The translations under genes and the position numbers were made by a program. A stretch of DNA of 64,000 nucleotides from Ascaphus truei (lineage: Eukaryota > Chordata > Amphibia > Anura > Ascaphidae), in NCBI GenBank assembly GCA_036426205.1, contig CM071573.1, positions 48,323,874 to 48,387,873 on the forward strand. The letters are read 5' to 3'. Of this stretch, positions 53,601 to 63,197 are shown piece after piece; the first letter of the stretch is position 1, and every line of letters starts with the position of its first letter. The notes below the pieces were generated by a model. That model ran no database searches. It was not told the DNA's origin and was given only the letters and a program-made list of their open reading frames with translations.

Positions 53601-56600
53601 AACCTCATTTTCCCTGCAAGTACAAACATAAGAAAATTATACAAGTTTTTAAAAGGTCAGTAAAGTATCTTTTGCATATGACTGTACAGTGCAATTTTGG
53701 AAAATAATTTCCAAGCATATAAACGTAATTCAATAATTTTTAACTATCAAGTACATACTGCTGATGTTTAGAGACATAAAAAATATTGACCTAGTGCATA
53801 CTTGTATCCAAACCAGCAATCCCCACCATATGTTTTACTAATTATTTTAATGTAACCACAAAGCAAAATCACTGCTTCCTTATTATGGATTTCATTGAGT
53901 ATCACTGGGGAAGACTCTGGTACAAACATGGGGTGCTGGCTGATGGCAGTCAATTAGTAAGTGGAATGCCCCATATAAATAGGGGCATTTCCCTCAGTGA
54001 TTGGCTCACCAGCAATAACGTGGCCAGCAGCCATTTTGTTTTGTTAAATTCTGACTGGGTGAGATACTGATCCTATACTTTTAACAAAAACAAACAAACA
54101 AAAACTGCAGAATTTGAAAATGATGTCTCGCTTTGGAAAAAATATTTTGTGATAACAGTAAGCAGAGCTCCCTTCTCTCACTTTTTCCCCACTGCCTCTC
54201 TCTTTACCCAATCTTTCACACTCCCCCCTCTCACTCTCCCATTTTCACACTCCACAGTCTCACCCCACTTCTTTTATGCTCTGCCTCTATCACTCCCCTG
54301 CTCACCCCACCTCATTCACTGTCCCTCTCTCCCTCCTATATCTCCCCCCTCCTTTCTCTCACTATCTGCACCTCTCCCGCCTCAACCTCACCCACTCTTT
54401 CCCCATCCCCCTCACTTATCCTCTTTCTCACTTATCCTCCTCTTTCTCACTTATCCTCCTCTTTCTCACTCTACCCTTCCCTACTCTTTCCCACTCTCCC
54501 CTCCCTCCTCTCTCTCCTTTCCCCCCCTTCTCTCTCTTCTCTCCCTTCCTTTCTCTCCTCCCCACCTCTCTCATGTCTCACTTCCCCCCCCCCTCTCTGC
54601 TTTCTCCCCCCCTTAAGGCCCTACCTGTAGTGTGAGGGTCACCTAGGTGGCCAAAAACAGAAGTTGGGCCAGAGTTTCGGGGGGACCCAACTTCCAGGTT
54701 CGGACTGCCAAAGTGGGCCTTCCTTTGCCACCAGGCCAGGACAGATGTCCCTGCAATTCCCCCAGTGGGTGGGCCTGCTACGGCCAGTAATGACAATCTG
54801 ATCACTGCCTGAGCCAATGCTCTGCCCATATTTGGCATATACCTGTATACCTTTTATTTCTACTAAAGATCTGCAATCTCTTTTTTTAAAACTTACCCAC
54901 TGTATCTGCCATTACAGTCTCCAATTGTTGAAAAATCAACATTTTCACTGTCCTTACTGTAAAGAACCCTCTCTTTGCCTCTAATCTCAAGGAATTAATA
55001 ACTCTAACCTCAGTATATCCTTGGCATGAACATTTCCCTGGAAAGTTCCTTGTATTGGATTTGGATATATTTGTAAAAGCAATCATATATTTTAGTAAGG
55101 GAGACTGCTGCTTTCCTGATTAGTCTGTAATTTGTCTTGCAGTGCCAGGTGGTGTGCTATGACACAGCACCACTTGGAAAATATGCATTGTGATGTCATG
55201 GTTTATGAAAAATGCCACTATTTACTTTATTTATTTAAGTTATTAGGTTTTTTTATTCTCGTCACTGCCATACAAATTATTAGGTTTTGATTTGCACAAG
55301 GGATTTTCTGTTGTACCATATTTTTTAGATTTGTATTTTATTGGAAGTTGGCAACACTGCTTTTAAAATGTAGCGTCAACATTTTTCCAAAAATAAAATG
55401 GACATGTACTTCATGGAAAACATGGATGCTGCAGGAATTTTATTTTAGATTCAAAGTAACAGATAAGAAAGAATGAGTAGGTAGTGTGATACATTTGAAT
55501 GGACCAACAGAGATGAAAAACTACAAGCTTTTGAACCACGCAAGGTCCATCAGGTATATATCACATACACCTGATGAAGAAACTTGTGTGGGTCTAAAAA
55601 TTTTAAATACAGATTCTGGTTTTCAGTGTTTATTTTTTTGTTAACATTATTGTGTACTGTTTTTGTTTTTCCAGTGTTTTCACTTTATAAAAAAAGTTTG
55701 TGTTAAAAAAAAAAAAGAAAAGAAAGATTGAGACACATTGAGTTTGGTATTTATCGGTACACTTTTTGTTAGTCTCCATACTCCTCTTGTATTGCCTTCA
55801 TCTCCTACCCGTGGCTGTTGCAAGAGGTGGATCTCAAAAGCACATTATGCTTCATTTCTATTTTTTATTGTTTTTTAACTGGAAGATGATCAGTCTGGTT
55901 TTTTTTTTGTTTAAAACCGTAACGCAGTCATTTCCAACCTTTTTGGTTTGGAGGAACCCTTGGAGTATTTTGAAAAATCTCGGGTAACCCCTATCTGGCT
56001 GACACATATTAGGTTCGACAGGGGTCAGTCACAACATTTCACACCTTACGAGCCACCTCTATTTCCCACCCTTTACCCATGTATTTCTCTCCCATCCATC
56101 TCACTAACTCTCCCCCTCCCGCCTCACATGTATTTATCCCTTGCGTCTCACTCTTACTCCCTCTTCTTTCTCTGTTTTTCAATGAAAAAATCATCGGGTG
56201 GCCATCTTGGATTTGTCATATATTACACTGGCAGGTTGACGTGCATTGAGATGCATTAGTCATTTCACAAGCTTCAGCTTCCCCACAGATCTGATTTTTC
56301 TCTCTTAAGTAGCTTAGAGACTACAGAGTGACTAAACCATAAAGTGAAGAACGGTACTAAAGGGGCAGACTTGCACTTTTTCATTAGCAGCAAAAGTTAC
56401 AGTGATTAATTCTGATTCTCAACATTATTTATCATTCTAAGAGTCACAAATGACATAACAAATCTAAATGGTAGTCTACTTACTAATTAGGAGTAAAAAG
56501 TAATATCTTAATTGTGCTTTAAATGTACATTTGCATAGCTCCTCTTGTATGCATATGATTTTTTTAAAGCAACATTTTAAAGAGGTGAAGCCTCTGGATT

Positions 56601-59411
56601 TTCACCAATTTACTGGAGAAAGATTTCTAAATGATCTACCAATATGTTGTCCCCACTTCTATATTGCACCCGACTAAAGGGATTTTCCAATAAATACACA
56701 TCGTGCTTGAGTTTCTGTATCGTGTCTTTTTAACATTGTTTCAGAATGTAAGATATGATAATACCTTTTTACATTGAGGCCTAAAAGCGTAACATCAAAA
56801 AACATGATACATTCCAATGAATATACTATATTATGAATGTCATGCTAGTTAAGGGATCCTACCTAAATAAGAGAAGTCTGCAATGATTCAAGTCTCAATA
56901 CTTAAATAGCCATTGCTTTGCAAATGTACTCTTATAGCCATATTTGAGAATACCTGCAAAAAATATTTGTAGTACTGTATCTCTTTCTCTTACATTGAGA
57001 TGGCTTGAAGATTTCACAGAGAACTCTTTTATACGGATACAAGTAAAGACATTCTAAAAGACAAAGTGATTTTTTTTTTTAAACTATCTTGGGTTTTAAC
57101 AGTGCATATTATTGGACTTAAAATTGTAACCTTTCTCCCCACAAAATGTCATTTAAAAAATGGCTTTGTGCTTAACATTTCTAGAATTCAAACATTAATG
57201 AAAATATAATAATTTAGTTAAAATACTTACAGCTGCAGCACATATCTCCTTTTCACATAACCATCTGTAAGTGACAGGAAATACAATATAACTGCATTAG
57301 TTTACTGACATTTTCAAATTCATCTGAAAATCCAGGATGAAAAGAAAATATTTATTTTAAAACATTTTACAGGAAATATACATTATGGTAATTAAAATAT
57401 TGCTCTGAGATCCAGAACAATAAATTACATATTCCTGTCGTCTAGCAGTGAAGAGATTAATATGAATTAGCAATTGTATTCTTATGTGGCAGTGAATGAG
57501 TTAATACACGTTGGCATTTGATAGGAAAAGCTATATACAGGCAGTCCTCGGTTATCCAACACAATGCGTTACTCAAAATGGCGTTGTAAAGCGAAACACG
57601 TTTTCCCATAGGAACACTGTTTAAATGAAAGGTTCCGTTCCTGAAGGCATTTTTAACACTAAAATACACCAAATATTTTATGCCGGCAATAAGATATGCA
57701 ACACACACATAAATTATATAGTGTATATACTGTATTATATATATAATATAACATAATAAATAATATATTATATAGTATAATATAATAATATATAGTATAA
57801 TATTATATATATACGCTCTTACGGCGCTTTGCAACGTTGTTTATGTGACTGTGTATATATATACACACATACACAACGTTGCAAAGCGTCTTAAGAGCGT
57901 TGGATAAGCCATTTTGGCGTTGTAAAAATGAACATAGGTATGCATTGCATAGCGTTGGATAAGCCATTCGTTGTAAAGCGAAGCGTTGTAAAACGAGGAC
58001 TGCCTGTACCTGATTCTTCTAAGCCAATTCCAAGGAAAAATAGGCGATGTTTAACACTTCATTGCCCTCAGATTCTGCTGTACATATTGTCTATACCTAA
58101 TATACCCTGCAATGCATTGTAAGCTCCCGTGGGTTAATACATATTGTAAACGGAACAGGAGATGTGGTCGCGGCCACTGCCGGTGTTCGGCTGCAGACGG
58201 ACCCTCCGCCTGTCGCTGCTGCGGTAAGTGTTATTACTGTTATGGGGAGGTGGTTCATTTAAGGAATTTTAGTGCTTAGGGCTTAATTTAAGGCTTTTTG
58301 CCGGTTAGGGTACGTGGTTTTTAGGGTAGGGGTTATTCGGGTAAGGGCTTGGGGTAGGGGGTATTAGGGTAAGGGCTTAGGGTAGGGTTTTTTAGGGTCG
58401 GGGTTTAGGGTAGAGGGTTTAGGCATTTACCTTAGCGGCAAAGTGGCCAGCGGCGGCAGGTTCCGGAGGTCATTTGGTCGTGGCGAAACGGCTGCGACCA
58501 AATGTTCTAGACTGTACTGTAAACCCCATAACATGCAAACAATACATACATTTCCCTTTACTATTTCGGCACAGTAATTTCTCTTGATTGGTGTACTGCA
58601 TCACATCTAGGATCTCTCCTTTGCTGATTGGCAGATCTTTTCCTCCCCCTCTCTTGTTGCCAGCACTGGGCACGACCATCATTCGGGTCAAAACCTTTAT
58701 TTCACCTTCAATCTGTAGGGAAAGGAAAGTGAGCTGATATGTGAATAAAGTGGAGGGGTGTGGGGCGCTAATGTGAAATATAATCAATGTAATAAGTGTT
58801 AAGCGTATACACAACTTGTCAATTGCAGGAGAAGTTTGGGTGATATACTGTATGCAGTAAATTCCTGCAGCTGGAGAAAGGGGGTATTCCGCACCCCCAA
58901 AAGAATTGCAAGAAAGAAATAACTCTGGCGCGTAGGATTCAATGCAATGTATACCATATATAAATGCTCAGAATCAAGGTAGTCCTCAGATGACGATCAA
59001 CATATTCTAAAGCAATAATTGCACATTTATTAAAACCTAACGGTAAAAGAACTGGGTGAAAGTTCTATTTGAGCCCAATTTTAAGCAAATACAAATAGTT
59101 TTACACAAAACAAAATAACAATTTTTCACGTGCACTTTCCCTAAGTTTTTCCAGGTGATTAATTATCTGGTTTCTAAGGGAAAGTCCTCCAGATGTAACG
59201 CTTCCTTCCCAGGAGAGATGGATGGTGTTTAAAGACGTAGTAGTCTAGTTTTGTGAATAAAGTATGTTTAACCGGGGAAAAAAAAGTTTGTGCAGAAATT
59301 TTATGTATATCGTTTTTTACCTTAAATTTCTTCTTTAATTCTTTTGCTACTTTCTCTTCGTTTTTGCTGTTTTTTAAATTCTTTTTCAGCATTTCTGGTG
59401 TGTTTGACCCT
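49640..59411 (-). CDS. PRAM1: PRAM1-like adaptor, 3' part (C-terminal helical SH3 domain)
   Basis: Genomic span on the minus strand; coding exons are listed separately. PRAM1 and FYB (ADAP/SLAP-130) are haematopoietic signalling adaptors with a C-terminal helically extended SH3 domain (family knowledge). The exons here join in frame: a Lys/Glu-rich helix ending KELKKKFK, then IEGEIKVLTRMMV, RGGGKDLPISKGEILDVM, LLCRNSKGKYGYV and KRRYVLQLENEVC stop. TRMMV, RGGGK and GEIL are closer to PRAM1 than to FYB1. Upstream exons (Pro-rich part and start) are not in the window or are unrecognised. The C-terminus appears shorter than in mammals, lacking the YDDV motif. The gene is convergent with SAFB. Confidence 0.82.
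49657..49662 (-). promoter_or_regulatory. Polyadenylation signal AATAAA (minus strand)
   Basis: TTTATT on the plus strand. It is the only canonical minus-strand signal I found in the 49.3-50.7 kb part, and it would end the putative last exon at about 49640. Confidence 0.45.
50691..51231 (-). other. Intronic stretch of the PRAM1-like gene
   Basis: AT-rich, no recognised feature. Confidence 0.4.
51232..51555. repeat. Interspersed repeat carrying a hAT MITE
   Basis: Same repeat as 5623-5765 but split by the element at 51265-51435. Confidence 0.85.
51265..51435. mobile_element. hAT MITE nested in a repeat, exact 8-bp duplication
   Basis: 171 bp. Termini CAGCGATTCTCAAC and TTGAGAACCCCTG. Exact duplication TCTTAGAC at 51257-51264 and 51436-51443. 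The repeat copy at 5623-5765 shows the unoccupied site with one TCTTAGAC, confirming boundaries to the base. Confidence 0.93.
51709..52065. repeat. Direct repeat, copy 1 (pair with 55570-55924)
   Basis: About 357 bp running from CCTGATGAAGAAACTTGTGT to GTTTAAAACCTTAACG. By eye roughly nine bases in ten match copy 2, with indels mainly in homopolymers. Flanks differ beyond these limits. Confidence 0.88.
52127..52399. mobile_element. hAT MITE (family of 3259-3570)
   Basis: Termini CAGGGGTGTGCAAACG and CAGTTTGCGCACCCCTG are inverted repeats. The interior shares the GTGCTCTTCCCC-type and CATTTAAATGCCTTGGGG-type segments of the family. Target duplication not recognisable. Confidence 0.78.
52558..52790. 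repeat. Minisatellite, 22-24-bp unit
   Basis: About nine tandem copies of a unit reading AGAGAGAGCTGCACCTCCCTGCAC or its 22-bp variant with one AG fewer. The 24-bp units keep frames open, giving periodic false ORFs on both strands (SLHRESCT repeats one way, GGAALSVQ the other). Confidence 0.93.
52829..52950. repeat. Fragment of the foldback MITE family
   Basis: CACAGTATTGAAGCAGGGGG matches the left terminus of 43436-43765 and continues through a GATGAACC segment. The right end is not defined. Confidence 0.55.
53570..53613 (-). CDS. PRAM1: PRAM1-like exon with stop codon (tentative)
   Basis: 44 nt. Acceptor ttgtacttgcag, donor gtatgtaa. In the incoming phase it reads L-E-N-E-V-C then TGA at 53597-53595, so coding is 53595-53613. 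LENEV aligns with LETEV of mammalian PRAM1, where YDDV follows. Here Cys and stop follow instead. The stop is 25 nt upstream of the exon end. Confidence 0.55.
54168..54615. repeat. 450-bp polypyrimidine (C/T) tract
   Basis: Almost only C and T on the plus strand, with scattered A. Includes three copies of a CACTTATCCTCCTCTTTCT-like unit at about 54413-54470. It codes spuriously as Ser/Leu/Pro-rich frames in all three plus frames. Lies inside an intron of the minus-strand gene. Confidence 0.93.
54835..55090 (-). mobile_element. CR1-type LINE fragment
   Basis: Minus-strand piece encoding [12 protein letters not shown] and TVMADT, the C-terminal end of CR1 ORF2, as in the copies at 20.2 and 28.2 kb. 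Confidence 0.75.
55570..55924. repeat. Direct repeat, copy 2 (pair with 51709-52065)
   Basis: See copy 1. Preceded here by an additional repeat piece (55480-55570) with CAACAGAGATGAAAAACTAC, and followed by a hAT-like start. Confidence 0.88.
55926..56010. mobile_element. Possible hAT-like left end
   Basis: CAGTCATTTCCAACCTTTTTGG with AGGAACCCTTGGAG resembles the start of a hAT element related to 922-1160. The right end was not found. Confidence 0.35.
56260..57230 (-). other. Intronic stretch of the PRAM1-like gene
   Basis: AT-rich, no recognised repeat or RNA. Confidence 0.4.
57231..57264 (-). CDS. PRAM1: PRAM1-like micro-exon: YGYVKRRYVLQL
   Basis: 34 nt, phase 1 to 2. Completes Tyr and encodes GYVKRRYVLQ. 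YGYV followed by basic residues is the last SH3 strand. Too short for ordinary ORF detection; found by splicing logic. Acceptor cacttacag, donor gtaagtat (both strong). Confidence 0.85.
57538..58006. mobile_element. Tigger/pogo-like MITE, TA target site
   Basis: 469 bp. Inverted termini CAGGCAGTCCTCG with CGAGGACTGCCTG, flanked by TA (57536-57537, 58007-58008). The centre is a TATA-rich block between inverted copies of GCGCTTTGCAACGTTGT. Confidence 0.85.
58145..58512. repeat. GC-rich repeat with telomere-like G tract
   Basis: Left GATGTGGTCGCGGCC and right GGCTGCGACCAAAT are roughly inverted, suggesting a MITE. Between them, 58300-58430 is a degenerate array of TTAGGG-like words (GGTTAGGG, TTTTAGGG, GGGTAGGGG). 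Confidence 0.55.
58550..58712 (-). CDS. PRAM1: PRAM1-like exon: SH3 core
   Basis: 163 nt, phase 0 to 1. Encodes IEGEIKVLTRMMVVPSAGNK, RGGGKDLPISKGEILDVMQY and TNQEKLLCRNSKGK. This is the main diagnostic exon. Acceptor tttccctacag, donor gtatgtat. The donor is placed after the first base of the Tyr codon so that the next exon restores KGKYGYV. Confidence 0.92.
58720..59320 (-). other. PRAM1-like intron
   Basis: About 600 bp between two SH3-region exons. No recognised repeat. Confidence 0.4.
59321..59411 (-). CDS. PRAM1: PRAM1-like exon: helical extension
   Basis: 91 nt, enters in phase 2 and ends in phase 0. Encodes GSNTPEMLKKNLKNSKNEE then KVAKELKKKFK. This is the amphipathic Lys/Glu helix that packs onto the SH3 core in this family. 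Acceptor tattttccag, donor gtaaaaaa. Confidence 0.85.
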
Positions 59412-60055
59412 CTGGAAAATAAAAGAATTAACCACTCAGAAGACATTCAAAAACCATATAGTAAGCACAAGTAAGGTTACCAACCAGCGTGTTGGCGGCC
59501 TTGTGACCCCCCCTTCTTCTTTTACACCACCTTGTTCTCCCCCCCCCTCTATTCATCCCCCGTCTCTCCTATCTCAACCCCACACCCCCCCTCTTTCACT
59601 CTTCCTCACTCTTATTTATTTTTTAAAAATTCTCACGAGCTGCTCACCAAGAAACTCAGTACTAGGTGCTCAGTACTACTCAGTGCATGTAGGAACTTGG
59701 AGAGGACACCCATCTCAAACCTACAACTGGGATCGGCTGAAAGAAAACATATAGGGGAACAGCGAGGAAGACCAAGAAAGGACGGACTGCACGAATGGGA
59801 GCAGGAGAACTGTGGCCAGAGTACTGTTTTAGGGTCTGTATGCCATTCTTTCTTTAAAAAGGCAGGTTTCTAATTCCCTTCGGAAGGGAAGTAAAGCTTC
59901 CTGGTTTCTTAAAGCAGCAGGGAGCTTGTTTCACAGTCTTATGGCAGTTTTTGAAAAAGCTCTCCCATCAGCTTTATTGACCGTAAACCAAGGCTCATTC
60001 AATTGAGGGGTGGTGACAGATTTGAGAGCACAATTGTGGGTGTTACTTATTAGAC
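59412..60055 (-). other. Upstream of the last recognised PRAM1-like exon
   Basis: Includes a C/T-rich block (59505-59620). I searched it on the minus strand for a phase-2-ending exon of the family and found none that I trust. Confidence 0.4.
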
Positions 60056-60130
60056 CAGTGATTTTCAACCGGGGTTCCGCGAGCACTCTTCAGGGGTGCT
60101 GTGGCCGACGGGGGAGAGCTGGGACAACTC
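60056..60130. mobile_element. Possible hAT-like left end
   Basis: CAGTGATTTTCAACCGGGGT with TTCCGCGAGCACTC is a hAT-like start. No right end recognised. Confidence 0.35.
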
Positions 60131-60297
60131 TCCCATTCTGTCCCAGGTTTGGTGGTGTGGCGGCACCCCGGCAAATCAGTGACCAGCAGCAGTAGTGTGG
60201 GCGGTCACTGCTCTTTCCTCTCCCTGCTTATGCCGTCAACTTCTGGCTGACAGAAGGGAGGAAGCATCAGCGCAAGACCTGGCTCTCTTAAAGTGAC

Positions 60298-60400
60298 AGT
60301 GTGTGTGTGTGTGGGAGGCGGGGGAGAGAGACTGTGTCTGTGTGTGGGGGGGGGGGGGGGAGAGTGTGTGTGTCTGGGTGTGGGAGGGGGAGTGCGTGTG
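60298..60400. repeat. TG/G-rich simple repeat
   Basis: TG runs interspersed with a run of about 16 G (60343-60360 region) and GGGGGAG blocks. Confidence 0.85.
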
Positions 60401-60923
60401 AGTGCATCTGTGCCTTAGCATGTATTACAATTAGGTAAATACAACCTCAGATGAACAAACATCTTAATTCCTATGTTCATCTGAGGAATCCAGCAGGGAG
60501 CTGGTTAATTGTAGCTACAGACAATTAACCAGTCTCCCCCTGGCTCATCAGACTAACAGAAAGCCTCCTGCTTGAACTTCAGGGGAGATCTCTTGAGCAC
60601 AGAGGGACTGTGTTGCCAGCAAGAGACTCACAGGAACAGTTGTCTTGAGCACAGAAGGACTGTGCTGCCAGCAGGACACCCTAAAACCAGACCCTCTACA
60701 TTCAGGTTGCAGCTGAACCTGAAATCCGCCAGATGGTGGCCCCCCAAAGGACACAACACAGAGACTGACATAAAGAGACCCCTGCTTACATGCGCGATGG
60801 TGAGGGGAATAGCTGCCTAATCTAGTAGCTCCTACCCCCGCCAAAGCAAGATTCAAAAAAAGGCCATTCAAATGCACAGTGCATATTTCAAATTCTCTGC
60901 TACCGCCGTCGGAACCCACAGAG

Positions 60924-61889
60924 ATGGCCCCGCCATCCACAAAAAAGAAGAATACGGGAGATCTCCGGCGATATTTAAGCCGATCCACATCCAGAGACGG
61001 GAGAGCAGAAATGGCGCCCAGCTCAGCACCAGGATCGGGGTCGGACCGCGAGGAGGACCGGGAGGAGACGCCAGAACAGCGGCCCATACGGCGCTGTGAT
61101 TTTGACCGGCTATATAACGACATGAAGTCGTTGTTTAGAGCCGAAATACAGGAACTCCGGCAGGAGGTACAGGGCCTGGGAGCAAGAACTGGGGCCCTGG
61201 AGGACAAAATGGTGGCGGTCTCCTCAGCGGTCAAAAAATCCGAAAAACGTTCCTCCCACCTGCAAAGCCAAATTACAGAGCTGGCCGAGCGCCAGGAGGA
61301 CGCAGAGAACCGGGACCGACGGAGTAACATCCGTGTCCACGGCATACCCGAGGACATAGGGGAAATAGAAGAGTTCCTCACAAGATGGATGGCGACGCTG
61401 CTCCCTGACACCCCAGTGGCAGAATTAATGCTGGATAGATGCCATAGAGCCTTAAGGAACAAGCCGCTGGCGAATGCACAACCGAGGGATGTGATTGCTC
61501 GGTTGCATTACTTCCGCACCAGGCAGGCAATCTTCACAAAAGCCCGTGGGGTAGAAGCCTGTAAGTTTGAGGGGGTCTCTATACAACTCTTTCAAGATCT
61601 GTCCCCTCTGACCCTGGCCAGACGCCTGAAGCTACAACCTATCACCCGCCTCCTCAGAGACAGAGCGATCCGATATCGGTGGACCTTTCCGTTTGGACTG
61701 CTAGTCATCAGGAACGGAAAGGCCACCTCAATGAAAAACCCAGAGGAGGGGGATGAATTCCTGCGCAGGCTGGGGGTAACAACTGGAGAAGCCAGGAGCC
61801 CACGGAAAGAGGCAGAACCGGACAATGAGTGGCAACAGGCCGGCACATCCCGGAAGACCCGAGCTACCACTGAGCAGGAGAAGGAGTGA
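60924..61889 (+). CDS. LINE ORF1 protein (L1/Tx1 type nucleic-acid chaperone)
   Basis: About 321 residues from the ATG at 60924; an upstream in-frame ATG at 60879 would add 15. Order: basic Ser/Lys-rich N-terminus, a coiled coil (about residues 55-125, with LQSQITELAERQEDAENRDR at its end), an RRM-like domain beginning RSNIRVHGIPE, and a C-terminal domain with RDVIARLHYF...R and LARRLKLQPI. L1 ORF1 proteins trimerise and bind the LINE RNA (family knowledge). No frameshift or stop is seen, which suggests a fairly recent insertion. Confidence 0.88.
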   Translation: MAPPSTKKKNTGDLRRYLSRSTSRDGRAEMAPSSAPGSGSDREEDREETPEQRPIRRCDFDRLYNDMKSLFRAEIQELRQEVQGLGARTGALEDKMVAVSSAVKKSEKRSSHLQSQITELAERQEDAENRDRRSNIRVHGIPEDIGEIEEFLTRWMATLLPDTPVAELMLDRCHRALRNKPLANAQPRDVIARLHYFRTRQAIFTKARGVEACKFEGVSIQLFQDLSPLTLARRLKLQPITRLLRDRAIRYRWTFPFGLLVIRNGKATSMKNPEEGDEFLRRLGVTTGEARSPRKEAEPDNEWQQAGTSRKTRATTEQEKE

Positions 61890-63197
61890 ATAAAGTTCTG
61901 CCAAAATAAAATGTACACTATTAATCTGTTTGTTTGCCTACAAGTTATGGCACGAAGTTTGGTTTAACAAGGCCGCTAGCACCTAGGAGCACCGAGCAGC
62001 AGAAGAGGACTTCATACTGCCACAGCACCACCTACTCAATGAGGGACATTTACACGCTGCCTCAAGGTTTCAAGCCAAGCCTGGGAAAAAAAAGAAACCT
62101 ACCTGCAATCCTAGTGATACTGGCTGCCCCGCAACCCGGAAGAGGCGCGTGGCACGCACCCAAGGAAGATGGCGGCATCGTAACTCGTGGCGGGATGAAA
62201 GCTGCACGGCCGGAAGAAGAAGAGCCCAGCGAGGGAAGACGTCCGCTCCCATCGACATCCGGCTGCTAAAGACCAAAGACCGGAAGGACGTCACCGGATA
62301 TGGCCGCACGGCCATCTTGGTAGAGGCGACCGGTTGGGGGAAAAAGAGAGCCACGTCATTCGGAAGCGCCAGAACCACGACAAGAACCAGAAAGACAGCT
62401 ACCCCGGACAAATCGCAGGGTCATAAGACCCACACATAGCCCGGGCAGGCAGCGACAGCACACCAGGGGAGGTAGGGAGAGGGAGAATACCCAGCGAAGG
62501 TAGGTTAGGTCCCAATAGTACCACACAGAGGGCACCAGATGCGGAAGCAGCCAAAGGGGCGCGTGAACACATAGACACACGCACCAGAAGGAAGAGTCCC
62601 AGCAACAGAACGCGTAGAGGGAGGGGAGTACAATACCCACAGGCCCATGTAGGTAACAAGAAATAGAGAGATCCTACAGAGGGCAGGAGCATAGAAATAG
62701 GAAGAGTGCCCCACACAGATAAGTTACACTCACAACAAAGCTGCCTGCGGTCCTTGGGATGCTGAACGGTCGCATTGGCTACGAAGGTTTGCCATAAACT
62801 ATGTTTAAAAACGGTGGGGGGGGGGGGTGGTTGCCCCTTGCCGTCGGCATGAGTCTCCTCATGGATACTTGGGGGTTAGACCCCAAGGGACCCATGAAAG
62901 ACCCCGGTGGGCCGGTGAAAACGGGTCAAGCTCAGCCTGACATGGTCAGAGGTGGGCCCACCCGAACCGGAACCCCACGAGGGGCAGTTCAGGCGTCCAG
63001 GGGGACTCGGTCCCCTGATGTCGCCGAAAGTTACCAAGGTTTATTTGTTGTCCCCCCCATGTCCCCAATGTGTGTACCCGAATGTTTCTCCCCTATACAG
63101 ACGAGCAATATACAAAGCAGTTCACTGAACCATACGCTGAAGCACAACATGACCCGGATAGAAAGAGGTAACGCAGCATTCCATACTGAAAACATCA
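61890..63197 (+). other. Long spacer between LINE ORF1 and ORF2
   Basis: 1.3 kb, GC-rich, with no open frame showing a recognised domain. Usual L1 spacers are tens of bases, so this may be a lineage feature, a degraded segment or an insertion. Includes a run of 13 G at 62815-62827 region. Confidence 0.5.

Noticed and set aside
54133..54635. Three overlapping Ser/Leu/Pro-rich frames up to 165 residues
   Set aside because: All three plus frames are open because the tract lacks A and G needed for stops.
58940..59000. Possible small RNA gene in the PRAM1-like intron
   Set aside because: No convincing box motifs or stem; sequence is unremarkable.
60548..61462. 304-residue minus-strand frame
   Set aside because: Antisense of LINE ORF1 and its 5' UTR; no domain.
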